This document shows, in pieces, positions 1 through 7,461 of a stretch of DNA of 12,379 nt; position 1 is the first letter of the stretch, and each line of letters opens with the position of its first letter. Source of the stretch: an uncultured Methylococcaceae bacterium (GTDB taxonomy: Bacteria > Pseudomonadota > Gammaproteobacteria > Methylococcales > Methylomonadaceae); NCBI GenBank assembly GCA_903939355.1, contig CAJAHC010000347.1:1-12379 (forward strand), in the 5' to 3' direction. The position numbers and the translations under genes were made by a program. A model generated the notes under the pieces. That model searched no databases and was not told the DNA's origin. It worked only from the letters and a program-made list of their open reading frames with translations.

Positions 1-105
1 GGCTGCCGCGATTCGTCCTCGTCACCTCGTTTCGACCCGACAAGGGGTCGAAACATAGGTTCCAAATGACTTGACGCCGTTTCGTAAAGCCTGCATTTTC
101 ACTAC
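1..105 (+). repeat. IS110-type left-end repeat, copy 1 (transposase lost)
   Basis: This non-coding stretch is homologous, in inverted orientation, to 7543-7633. Shared blocks seen directly are CGATTCGTCCT (9-19, reverse complement at 7623-7633) and a nearly collinear block at 65-105 matching 7543-7581, which contains CGTTTCGT and AAGCCTGCA. Between the blocks both copies have a hairpin. Copy 2 lies just upstream of an IS110-family transposase relic, so I infer that this is the non-coding left end of a related element. Its transposase would have lain to the right on the plus strand and is gone; the linker remnant at 152-430 begins instead. The element may continue left of the window. Confidence is high for the repeat and moderate for the IS110 assignment. 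Confidence 0.6.
29..54 (+). other. Perfect 10-bp hairpin in repeat copy 1
   Basis: GTTTCGACCC (29-38) pairs perfectly with GGGTCGAAAC (45-54) around a six-base loop GACAAG. No T-run follows, so it is not a typical intrinsic terminator. The equivalent place in the second copy (7587-7613) also forms a 10-bp stem from largely different bases, which points to selection on structure. Confidence 0.75.
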
Positions 106-151
106 GCTACGCTTCGTCAAAACACATGCCCTAGGGCTATAGAGAATTAAT

Positions 152-430
152 ATGTTTCATCATTGCATCAATATACTAAAAAGAACTATCAAATCGTTAT
201 TGCGACAAGTTGGCTTATGGGTACTACGCAAACAACAGTTTAAACAGTTAGTAATAAATGTTTTAGGTTACATGCCCAGACTAAGTTACCGCTTAAGACG
301 GATTTTGATTCCGACAACAAGTGGTTCTTTTAATGATCGTATTATTAGCTACACAGCTTCAGACTTGTCGCCGCGTGCTATGAAAATATATATCGAACTC
401 AAACAAACCCTCGCTACGGAAAAAAAGTAA
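152..430 (+). pseudogene. C-terminal remnant of a glycan-modifying enzyme (linker module)
   Basis: This 92-aa frame has no catalytic domain. Residues 8-50 form a basic, leucine-rich helical module (IKSLLRQVGLWVL near 13-25, then PRLSYRLR) that is also the N-terminus of the minus-strand gene at 7011. Residues about 71-85 read LSPRAMKIYIELK. From family knowledge, this kind of sequence is the C-terminal end of large methyltransferase or glycosyltransferase proteins encoded directly before GT4 genes in proteobacterial polysaccharide loci. An in-frame TAG lies at 140-142, and the sequence further upstream is the IS-end repeat, so I infer that the 5' part was lost. A weak purine stretch (AGAGAA, 141-146) precedes the ATG, so a short peptide could still be made. 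Its stop shares one base with the next start (TAATG), which suggests translational coupling. Confidence 0.6.
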
Positions 431-2976
431 TGCGTATGGTAATTGATCTGCAGGGTTGCCAAACAGATAGCCGTTTTCGTGGGATTGGCCGTTGTTCATT
501 TTCCCTTACCCAAGCTATCGTTAAAAATGCCGAAGCGCATGAAATCTGGTTGGTTCTTAACGCCGCTTTTACTGAAAGTATTAGCTATCTTCGGCAAGCC
601 TTTGATGGCCTCATTCCACCGCAACGTATCCGTGTCTTTAATGTACCTACGCCATTAGCAGGAGGTAACCCGCTTAATACTTGGAGTGCTCAAGCGGCAG
701 AAAAAATTCGCGAACAATTTATTGAACAGTTTCAACCGGATATTGTATTAATCACCAGTTTATTTGAGGAAGCTCATGATGATGCGATAAGTTCTGTACC
801 TGCTAATTACGGCAACGTTAAGGTCGCTGTGGTTTTTCATGATTTAATACCTTTAATGAATCCTGAAGTTTATCTATCAGATCCCAATATAAAAAACCAT
901 TATGAACGTAAGATTCAATGGTTGAAAAACACTAACTTGCTGTTGGCTGTTTCCGAGTATACACGGTCAGAAGCTATTAGAGTACTTGGTTTCAATTCAG
1001 ACCAGCTTGTAACCATTTGGAACGCAGTAGATAGCTACTTTAAGCAGACTAACCAATCCTTGCAGCAGAGTGCAAAACTTTGTGAACGTTACGGTATCAC
1101 ACGGAAAATGGTTATGTGCACACTTGCCGGAGGCTTTGATCCACACAAAAATATTGTTGGCTTACTCACTGCATACAGCTTGCTTCCTGTCGAACTGAGG
1201 CAAGAGTATCAATTGGTGCTCGTCAGTAAAATATCGGATGACGTTCGTAGTAAACTAGATTTGCAGAGCAAACAACTAGGGTTAACAGAAAACGACCTAG
1301 TGTTGACGGGCTATGTTGAAGATGAAGATCTAGTTTCTCTTTATAATGAAGCTACGTTGTTTGTTTACCCCTCAATGTATGAGGGCTTTGGCTTACCAGC
1401 ACTGGAGGCTATGAAGTGCGGTTTACCGGTGATTGGCTCCAATACAACTAGCATACCTGAAGTAATTGGATTAGAGGATGCCTTATTTGATCCGACCTCA
1501 CCGCATTCGATCATGGAAAAAATGGCTTATACCTTGCGCAATGCCTCATTCCGCAAACAATTGAGTGTACATGGACTGAATCAAGCTAAGAAACTTTCCT
1601 GGGACGAGTCGGCAAAAAGAGCTTTACGGGCAATTGAAACTCTAGTTCCGGAAAAGGCTGAAGACGTTTCTGAGAAGTTGCTAAGCAGCCAAACTTTAGT
1701 TCAGGCTATTGCAGATATTCGTCATGCCGGCACACCCAGTGATAACGATCTGGTTCAAGTTGCTTATTGTATCGCTAATAATCAAGTCAGAACTGCCAAC
1801 AAGCAACTGTTCCTAGATATATCAGTATTAGTACAACATGACGCCAAGTCAGGTATTCCACGTGTAAGCCGGAGCATATTACTCGAGCTACTTTTGCGTC
1901 CTCCACAGAATATTGATGTGCGACCTATCTATTTTGATAATGTATATTATCGTTATGCCAATGCTTTTGCTACGTCAGTTTTTACCGATTATACCTATGC
2001 TAATGTTAACGATGACATCGTTGAATTTTGTCCAGAAGATAGTTACCTATCGATTGACCTAAATGCCCATTTTACAAGCGCGATATACGATTTGTTTTTG
2101 TCTTTAAAAAATCGTGGGATACATTTTTATTTTATGATACATGATATTTTATTGGTAGGACGGCATGACTGGAATACAAAGGAAATAAATGCAGTTTTTG
2201 ACGTGTGGTTACATAGCATAACGGAAGTAGCCACTGGCTTAATTTGTCCAACCCAAACTGTCGTAAATGAAGTGCAATCATGGTTGATTGATAATTCACC
2301 GCAAAACATAACCAAATTGTGGATACGCAGTTCCCATCATGGTGCAGATATTAAAAATAGCCTACCTAGCGCTGGCATGCCAGATAATGCTACTTTTACA
2401 CTGAAGCATTTGCGAAGCAAAAACAGTTTCTTAATGGTAGGCACAGTCGAGCCGCGTAAAGCGCATGCGCAGACACTGGCTGCTTTTGAACTGCTCTGGC
2501 AGCAAGGAATAGACATCAATCTGGTCATAGTCGGGAAACAGGGCTGGATGGTCGATGATTTAGCAAAAAAGATACGCAAACACACGGAATTAAATCAGCG
2601 TTTGTTCTGGCTGGAAGGCATCAGCGATGAGTTTTTAGAGCACGTCTATCAGCACTGCACTTGTCTTATCGCACCTAGCGAGGGCGAAGGCTTCGGCCTG
2701 CCGCTGATTGAAGCGGCCCAACATAAATTGCCGATTATAGCCCGAGATATTCCAGTGTTCAGGGAAGTCGCTATCAACTACGCCTACTATTTTAGTGGCT
2801 TATCGCCATTAGACTTGGCTAATGCTGTACAAAAATGGCTGATGATGCATAACAAAGGTATGGCTCCGCAGTCTATAGACATGCCTTATCTTACTTGGCA
2901 GGAAAGCGCTCAGCAACTTATTGAATGCATCGGTTTAAGCACAACAAATCAGCATACGACTAAAAAAGAAGCATAA
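430..2976 (+). CDS. Two-domain GT4 family glycosyltransferase
   Basis: This 848-aa cytoplasmic protein has two GT-B (GT4) glycosyltransferase units in tandem. Unit 1 (about 1-405) opens with MRMVIDLQGCQT and GIGR (18-21). It has GGFDPHKN, and the donor-binding E-x7-E pair in YEGFGLPALE (E318, E326). Unit 2 (about 460-835) opens LFLDISVLVQ, has GTVEPRKA, and carries the second pair in EGFGLPLIE (E753, E761). Both units look intact, so the protein probably adds two sugars in sequence, or the same sugar twice, to a lipid-linked glycan. Mannose or rhamnose are common for this type, but the substrate cannot be read here. The start overlaps the upstream stop by one base, with a weak GGA before it. 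A hairpin follows the stop. The domain assignment is certain; the acceptor and donor are not. Confidence 0.93.
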   Translation: MRMVIDLQGCQTDSRFRGIGRCSFSLTQAIVKNAEAHEIWLVLNAAFTESISYLRQAFDGLIPPQRIRVFNVPTPLAGGNPLNTWSAQAAEKIREQFIEQFQPDIVLITSLFEEAHDDAISSVPANYGNVKVAVVFHDLIPLMNPEVYLSDPNIKNHYERKIQWLKNTNLLLAVSEYTRSEAIRVLGFNSDQLVTIWNAVDSYFKQTNQSLQQSAKLCERYGITRKMVMCTLAGGFDPHKNIVGLLTAYSLLPVELRQEYQLVLVSKISDDVRSKLDLQSKQLGLTENDLVLTGYVEDEDLVSLYNEATLFVYPSMYEGFGLPALEAMKCGLPVIGSNTTSIPEVIGLEDALFDPTSPHSIMEKMAYTLRNASFRKQLSVHGLNQAKKLSWDESAKRALRAIETLVPEKAEDVSEKLLSSQTLVQAIADIRHAGTPSDNDLVQVAYCIANNQVRTANKQLFLDISVLVQHDAKSGIPRVSRSILLELLLRPPQNIDVRPIYFDNVYYRYANAFATSVFTDYTYANVNDDIVEFCPEDSYLSIDLNAHFTSAIYDLFLSLKNRGIHFYFMIHDILLVGRHDWNTKEINAVFDVWLHSITEVATGLICPTQTVVNEVQSWLIDNSPQNITKLWIRSSHHGADIKNSLPSAGMPDNATFTLKHLRSKNSFLMVGTVEPRKAHAQTLAAFELLWQQGIDINLVIVGKQGWMVDDLAKKIRKHTELNQRLFWLEGISDEFLEHVYQHCTCLIAPSEGEGFGLPLIEAAQHKLPIIARDIPVFREVAINYAYYFSGLSPLDLANAVQKWLMMHNKGMAPQSIDMPYLTWQESAQQLIECIGLSTTNQHTTKKEA

Positions 2977-3005
2977 AGGTGCAGTTATTTTGTACTGCAA
3001 CCTTT
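2975..3005 (+). terminator. Hairpin after the GT4 gene, possible terminator
   Basis: AAAGG-TGCAGT (2975-2985) pairs with ACTGCA-A-CCTTT (2994-3005), with one bulged A at 3000 and an eight-base loop. It begins inside the stop codon of the GT4 gene. The 3' arm ends in TTT but no real T-run follows, so termination may be partial and the GT10 gene could be read through. Confidence 0.45.
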
Positions 3006-3070
3006 AAAATACCTTTTAGCTATTGTTGGACTAATTAAAGGTTCATTGTGCAAAAGTGTCACATTAAAAT

Positions 3071-3898
3071 ATGACAAAAAAAATAAAAATTAACTTTACT
3101 GATTTTTGGGGTGGTTTTGATAAAACAAATAACTATTTTTATAATCTATTAAAAAATGAGTTTGATGTGGAGATATCAAAAAATCCTGATTATATTTTCT
3201 TTTCAGTATTTGGAAACCAACATAAGCAATTTAAATGTAAAAAGATATTTTACACTGGTGAAAATTTTGCACCACCTCTTGATTATTGCGATTGGTCATT
3301 TTCATTTGATTATTTAGATGATGTAAGAAATTATAGATTTCCCATTTATTTACTTGACGATATTTATTACCAACTACAAAGAGAAAAAGTTATAGAGAAA
3401 TCTATGGCAAGTCGTAAGTTTTGTAATTTTGTTGCGTCAAATGGTGGCTGTCAAGAAAGAAATGATTTTGTAAGTCAGCTTTCTAAATATAAGAAAGTAG
3501 ATAGTGGGGGGCGATGGATGAATAATATTGGATATGCTGTTTCTGATAAAAGGAAATTTCAATCTGAGTATAAGTTTTCGATTGCATTTGAGAATAATAC
3601 TTATAGGCATCAACATCCTGGCTATACCACTGAAAAGATTGTGGACCCAATGACTGTAAATAGTATTCCTTTGTATTGGGGTAATCCATTGATAAATAGA
3701 GAGTTTAACACTAAATCATTTGTTAACTTTTATGACTTCCACTCCAAAGTGGATATGATCGATCATATCATTGAGTTAGATAAAAATGATGATAAATATT
3801 TGGAAATGTTAAAAAACCCGTGGTTTTCAGAATTTAATATACTTGAAGATAATAAAGTTGAGAACATAAAGTCATTTTTATATAAAATTTTTAATTAA
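3071..3898 (+). CDS. GT10 family alpha-1,3/1,4-fucosyltransferase-like protein
   Basis: This 275-aa protein is probably cytoplasmic or peripheral, with no signal peptide. The diagnostic region is residues 167-208: YKFSIAFEN, then GYTTEKIVDP (184-193), then IPLYWGNP. This matches the conserved GDP-fucose binding signature of GT10 fucosyltransferases (the xFxxxFENS...YxTEK...xPxYxG pattern of the Helicobacter FucT enzymes). The N-terminal half, with NPDYIFFSVFG and IFYTGENFAPP, fits the usual GT10 acceptor-side domain. It is shorter than Helicobacter FucT and lacks the C-terminal heptad repeats. The gene is much more AT-rich than the GT4 gene before it and has no clear Shine-Dalgarno, which suggests separate acquisition. 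The likely role is adding a fucose branch to the surface glycan. Linkage and acceptor are unknown, and a different donor within the family is possible. Confidence 0.85.
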   Translation: MTKKIKINFTDFWGGFDKTNNYFYNLLKNEFDVEISKNPDYIFFSVFGNQHKQFKCKKIFYTGENFAPPLDYCDWSFSFDYLDDVRNYRFPIYLLDDIYYQLQREKVIEKSMASRKFCNFVASNGGCQERNDFVSQLSKYKKVDSGGRWMNNIGYAVSDKRKFQSEYKFSIAFENNTYRHQHPGYTTEKIVDPMTVNSIPLYWGNPLINREFNTKSFVNFYDFHSKVDMIDHIIELDKNDDKYLEMLKNPWFSEFNILEDNKVENIKSFLYKIFN

Positions 3899-4023
3899 AA
3901 AGCCTGAGTGCCCCATTAAAATCAAGCATAATAAGGAAATAATTTAACAACTAGAACTGGATTTTACTTTCCAAGAAGCCTCCCAGTCTTTGGCATGTCA
4001 GGCTCCGCTTTCAATTTTGGTCA

Positions 4024-4902
4024 TTATAGCAGTTTTATTTTTAGCAAAGTTAGACGAACCATAATGTATGTAAGGAATCGAATAGCTAATAATCGCACTC
4101 TAAAATGTAAAAAACCCATTGTATTATTAAAAAATTTATATATTTCTATAAAGCGCCATTCTGTGAAATTTCTGGTGGTATGAAATGGGTAAAAATAAGG
4201 TTCATGTTTCACTAAATATTCCTCTGTCGTGAAATATGACTCATTTGGCAATATCAATCCTTGTTTGGTAGATTTTAACAAAACACTTAGTATTGATTGA
4301 TCATTTCTATGAGCAACTGCAGGTTTTATAACAGTTCCATTGAATGCTAATATCCCATTATTATAAAGACACGCTGAACACCATTCATCAATAATACGTC
4401 TTGAAAGGTCATTATTAGATATAATAATGACCGAAGCAGAAATTTGTATATCATCCTCAACATGAACCGGATTATAACTAAAAAAACTATAAACCTTATT
4501 ATGTGTATATTTTTTTTCTAGTTGACCATTCTCAAATACAACTATACCTTTTTCCTTAGACAAGTTAATATATTCGATGAGTTTTTCAATTGCGCGTGAG
4601 GTATAACTAACCTCGCATCCAACATCTAAATAAACCAATATATCATTTTCTTTCAGCTCTCTTAATTCATTTTGTATAATTAAAGGCTTCCAAATCCAGG
4701 CACCAAATCCTACGATATGATTTTTAACAAAAAGTGATTCATAACTAGGATATATTTCATACAATTTTATTTCATCATATATGGTGAGTTTATTATCCCA
4801 CCTCATCTTTAATAAATTACGCGCTAACCTAGCTGCTGCCTGCATATATTTCTTATGACCAAATGCAGCTGTAATATAATTTACGCTATTAGTTCCAGTC
4901 AA
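4024..4902 (-). CDS. Putative GT-A-type glycosyltransferase of a polysaccharide locus
   Basis: The frame opens with TTG at 4908 (294 aa), but I prefer the TTG at 4902. GAGGA lies seven bases before it and only one base before the first TTG. No ATG serves. Counting from 4908, GFGAWIWKP (67-75) followed by NDILVYLDVGCE (88-99) resembles the G-x-G-x-W-x-WKP...GD-x-x-x-Y-x-D-x-G-C pattern of uncharacterised transferases in O-antigen and capsule clusters. The D95-V-G is the likely metal/nucleotide-sugar site. HRNDQS (200-205) matches a second conserved motif of that group. The last 40 residues are basic and hydrophobic (RVRLLAIRFLTYIMVRLTLL) and could sit on the membrane. It converges on the GT10 gene and shares its AT-richness. 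The glycosyltransferase role is inferred from motifs and context; donor and acceptor are unknown. Confidence 0.7.
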   Translation of the reverse strand: MTGTNSVNYITAAFGHKKYMQAAARLARNLLKMRWDNKLTIYDEIKLYEIYPSYESLFVKNHIVGFGAWIWKPLIIQNELRELKENDILVYLDVGCEVSYTSRAIEKLIEYINLSKEKGIVVFENGQLEKKYTHNKVYSFFSYNPVHVEDDIQISASVIIISNNDLSRRIIDEWCSACLYNNGILAFNGTVIKPAVAHRNDQSILSVLLKSTKQGLILPNESYFTTEEYLVKHEPYFYPFHTTRNFTEWRFIEIYKFFNNTMGFLHFRVRLLAIRFLTYIMVRLTLLKIKLL

Positions 4903-5015
4903 AATCAATTCCTCATAAATTTCTAAAAACTTTAAAATACATACTTACTAGGCTTAAGCAGAAAAAACTAGCCGTTTGTCTCAATACTAAATTAAGACAT
5001 ATTTTATCAGTTAAC

Positions 5016-5574
5016 TTCGAGGGCATGATGAAATCTACCGATGCCCCACAGAACCTGGTACTAGTCGGTGGGACGGGGACCTGCAAAACGCATCTAGGCT
5101 ACTGCACTTGGGGTTTCTGGTGTCCAGCATCACAGTAGACGAGTGCGCTTTTACTCCACCGTTGAATTAGTCAATAGCCTGGAACAGGAGAAAGCGACTG
5201 GCAAACAAGGGCAATTGGCGCTTAGTCTGATTCAGATGGATTTGGTTATCTTGGACGAATTGGGTTATCTGCCCTTTTCACAGGTTGGTGGCGCACTGCT
5301 ATTTCATTTACTCTCAAAGCTCTATGATCGAACCAGCGTCATTATCACGACCAATTTGACGTTTGCAGAATGGAGTAACGTGTTTATCGACGCCAAACTG
5401 ACCACCGAGCTATTGGCTCCCCTGACTCATTATTGTCATTTTATCAAAACGGGTAATGAATCATTCGGGTTTAAGCAAAGCCGTGCAACGGCAAAAGAAC
5501 ACATCATGTCCAGGGAATTGTCTTTACGAGGGTCGCTAATATCAGAAAAAGCAAAGGTTGATACCGATGTATAG
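5016..5574 (+). pseudogene. istB: istB relic, IS21-family transposition ATPase
   Basis: Two frames together encode most of an IstB AAA+ helper. Frame one (about 5016-5096) reads APQNLVLVGGTGTCKTHL. Here the Walker A final glycine (GTGTGKT in relatives) has become Cys through TGC at 5082-5084. One extra G at 5097-5098 then shifts the frame. From 5098 on, it reads ATALGVSGVQHHSRRVRFY and continues through DLVILDELGYLPF (Walker B) and SVIITTNL to the TAG at 5572-5574. The usual LLDRLTH is LLAPLTH here, losing an arginine. The GTG at 5143 gives an apparently open 143-aa frame, but this is only the distal piece. The N-terminal DNA-binding region (about 80-90 residues) and all of istA are missing. 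Non-functional, high confidence. Confidence 0.85.
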
Positions 5575-5638
5575 GATGAATAATTCTTTATTTCAAAATG
5601 ACAGTTCAATATTAAATGGGAGGGAAAACTAACTCAGT

Positions 5639-5702
5639 CTGGTCGACTATTTCAATGCTGTAGAGTAGGCTATACAGCAATTGTCCCTGGTCAATTTTCA
5701 AT
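5639..5702 (+). repeat. Probable IS21 right-end multiple terminal repeats
   Basis: Two imperfect direct repeats lie 65-130 bases after the istB stop: CTGGTCGACTATTTCAAT (5639-5656) and CTGGTCAATTTTCAAT (5687-5702). GCTGTA/TACAGC arms (5657-5662, 5673-5678) lie between them. IS21 elements carry multiple short terminal repeats just outside istB, so I infer these mark the right end of the relic. The exact boundary is not visible. Confidence 0.45.
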
Positions 5703-5716
5703 CGGTACCAACAAAC

Positions 5717-5741
5717 CAGAAATCAGAAATCAGAAATCAGA
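5717..5741. repeat. CAGAAAT tandem repeat, 3.5 units
   Basis: CAGAAAT occurs three times in perfect tandem, followed by a partial CAGA. It lies between the IS21 end and the terminator of the next gene. It is a short slippage-type repeat in non-coding DNA. Confidence 0.85.
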
Positions 5742-5809
5742 AGAGCAACTCTCATTTTATTTTATGAACATAATAGAAAATATTACTGTGACATGAATAT
5801 TCTCCCAGT

Positions 5810-5838
5810 AAAAAACTATGCTTGCATGTCAAGCATGG
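5810..5838 (-). terminator. Intrinsic terminator of the minus-strand GT-B-like gene
   Basis: On the minus strand ATGCTTG (5836-5830) pairs with CAAGCAT (5824-5818) around a five-base loop. The stem is extended by a C-G and a G-T pair, then AG and six Ts (5815-5810). It lies about 13 bases after the stop of the 5851-7011 gene, a classic Rho-independent arrangement. Confidence 0.8.
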
Positions 5839-5850
5839 ATTGTATTTAAT

Positions 5851-7011
5851 TTACTCTTTTACTAATTTTGTCAGAAAATTAAGAATATTATCTTCATTTG
5901 ATTTTTCAAGATCATTCATTAAAGACAAATAATTCTGACTTAAAAAAATATACTCCCATATTTCTTTATAATTATCTTGTACAAATTTAATTTTATCTAT
6001 GATGGAATTATAATCTGAAAATATAATGAACTCATTATAGGGCACAGTGTTTCTCAATGGGACATCCTCACTAATAATGATGACGCCATTTAAAAGAGCA
6101 GGTAGGATTCTCAGTTCTTCGAGTGTGTGGTGATGTAATGTTTGCCTAATATTTAGCAAAATTTTTGTATTTAAATATAATTCACGTAGTTCATTTTTTT
6201 CAAAACAGTTTCTGATGTTCGTAGATAAGATATTGTTTTCGAGTAGCTGATCTAAAAATTTTCTTCGTTTAGGTTCATCTGGATTACCAAATAGTGTAAT
6301 GCATGGGTATTTTTTTTCTTCTTCATATTTTAATACGGTTAAATCGTAAATCATTGGAGCAATATAAATAACCTTGTCTAAGTATGAATTAAATAACCCA
6401 GATTGTTTTATGTTATTTATATTTGGAAGGCTGTATTCGACTACAATATCCAAGTTTTTAAGATAATCATAGTTTGCTATTCTAACTAAATAAAAATCAT
6501 CATCAAATCTTATATTTCCTTTCGGAGATCCAATGGAATCTCTGCCGCCAGGCTTAACTAATGTATGCTCGTGTTGGGTATCAATTATTAAAGTTGGTGC
6601 ATTGTTGGAAAAATCAAAACTATAATTTCCAAAGATAAAATTATAATGAAAGTCTAATTTACTTGCGGCGCTTTTAAATAATTTAATAAAATAAAGATAA
6701 TATTCTCTAATTACAACATCATGATTTTCGTTGTATGCAAAATTGCAATATGCATTATCTAATTTTATTTCCGTTTTTTGCTGTACCCTTTTCGTAAAAT
6801 ATGTGTTGACTGTATAACTGCTGACAAATTCGCTTTTCAGCGGAGTAATAATCTCTCGTAGGCGATAGCTTAGGCCGGGTATGAAATTAATAAACATGAT
6901 TACCAATCTCTTTAATTTTTGCCTGTGCAACACCCATAAGCCAACTTGTCGCAGTAGTGATTTGATAATTCTTTTAAATGTATTGATATAATCATGCAAC
7001 AAATTAAACAC
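5851..7011 (-). CDS. GT-B-like glycosyltransferase with N-terminal linker module (likely 5'-truncated)
   Basis: The frame encodes 386 aa if GTG 7011 is the start; there is no Shine-Dalgarno, so the start is uncertain. Residues 8-52 are the same basic helical module as in 152-430 (IKSLLRQVGLWVL, then PGLSYRLR). The C-terminal half looks like the donor-binding half of a GT-B enzyme. It has CITLFGNPDEPKRRKFLDQL, then LLNIRQTLHHHTLEELRILP and LLNGVIIISEDVPLRN, resembling the H-x-x-x-E-x-R...G-x-x-x-x-SE pattern of CgeB-like and group-1 transferases. The middle (about 60-230) is not recognised. In the same frame upstream, one TGA (7048-7050) separates it from 48 more codons (7051-7194). I infer that it was once the C-terminal domain of a longer protein cut by an IS110 element and a nonsense mutation. 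The domain may still be expressed and active. Strongly AT-rich; own terminator. Confidence 0.65.
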   Translation of the reverse strand: MFNLLHDYINTFKRIIKSLLRQVGLWVLHRQKLKRLVIMFINFIPGLSYRLREIITPLKSEFVSSYTVNTYFTKRVQQKTEIKLDNAYCNFAYNENHDVVIREYYLYFIKLFKSAASKLDFHYNFIFGNYSFDFSNNAPTLIIDTQHEHTLVKPGGRDSIGSPKGNIRFDDDFYLVRIANYDYLKNLDIVVEYSLPNINNIKQSGLFNSYLDKVIYIAPMIYDLTVLKYEEEKKYPCITLFGNPDEPKRRKFLDQLLENNILSTNIRNCFEKNELRELYLNTKILLNIRQTLHHHTLEELRILPALLNGVIIISEDVPLRNTVPYNEFIIFSDYNSIIDKIKFVQDNYKEIWEYIFLSQNYLSLMNDLEKSNEDNILNFLTKLVKE

Positions 7012-7050
7012 CGATGTCTTAGTTGGAATTAACTTTCTTTCTTTAGCTCA

Positions 7051-7194
7051 GTGCAATTCTTTTTTGACCTTTCGAAGCGGCGCTGTTAGCCGCCAAGACA
7101 GAGTATATTGCATAGTATTAAGGGTATTTTTAGCTTGTCGCGTGTGATCCGTTATAAAATCATCAAATACATTTGGCTGCGTTAAAAAAATGCC
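7051..7194 (-). pseudogene. Upstream fragment of the split glycan enzyme (SWRLTAPLR motif)
   Basis: These 48 codons lie in the same frame as the 5851-7011 gene, between TAA (7195-7197) and TGA (7048-7050). They read TQPNVFDDFITDHTRQ, then TLNTMQYTLSWRLTAPLRKV, ending KKELH. The SWR-[IL]-TAPLR motif is well known at the domain junction of large methyltransferases and glycosyltransferases in O-antigen clusters. There it comes just before a basic helical linker like the one that starts at 7011. This order is what an unbroken protein would show. The fragment has no start codon or ribosome site. Recognisable IS110 transposase sequence ends at about 7257, so the junction that removed the rest lies between 7195 and 7257. 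Confidence 0.7.
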
Positions 7195-7256
7195 TTAATT
7201 TCGCAATGTTCGTGCGTAATATAGTATCTTAACGTAGCGTGTATTAAGGAAAAAAT

Positions 7257-7461
7257 CTCATGAACTAACCTGGCAAATTCTCTTGCCCAATGATTAGCAT
7301 CTCAACAGGCTTCCATATGAATTACGATGGCTGGATAGGTAGCAAAAAACATCTGTAATTCTACGCGGTTAAGTTTCTTTTTCATTGTTTTCCATCGGAA
7401 TGCAATGAAAATTAATGAAAACATTCTTTGCGATATCTAGATCAACAATGCTATTACTCAT
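7257..7461 (-). pseudogene. IS110-family transposase relic, N-terminal part only
   Basis: ATG at 7461, preceded by GAGGAA at a suitable distance, begins MSNSIVDLDIAKNVF, the G-[IL]-D-[IL]-AKNVF motif with the first acidic residue of the IS110 DEDD RuvC-like domain. One extra T near 7402-7406 shifts the frame. Then comes HAFRWKTMKKKLNRVELQ, followed by FFATYPA and MEAC, the glutamate motif. A TGA (7304-7302) replaces the glycine after MEAC, and NHWAREFARLVHE follows. Beyond about 7257 nothing is recognisable, although a full transposase has about 300-350 residues. The C-terminal serine-containing Tnp domain and the right end are missing. Dead beyond doubt; family call strong. Confidence 0.85.

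Noticed and set aside
128..137. GCCCTAGGGC palindrome as an operator
   Set aside because: Ten bases, no second site and no promoter elements around it; not enough to claim a binding site.
2127..2585. Minus-strand frames inside the GT4 gene
   Set aside because: They are antisense to a well-supported second GT4 domain.
3899..4023. Possible small IS fragment between the convergent genes
   Set aside because: Translations in the frames I read gave no family motif, and I could find no terminal repeats.
3995..4183. Plus-strand 62-codon frame
   Set aside because: It lies antisense to the 3' end of the putative GT-A gene and has no ribosome site.
5717..5741. CAGAAAT repeats as a CRISPR-like array
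   Set aside because: The units are seven bases with no spacers; this is a simple tandem repeat.
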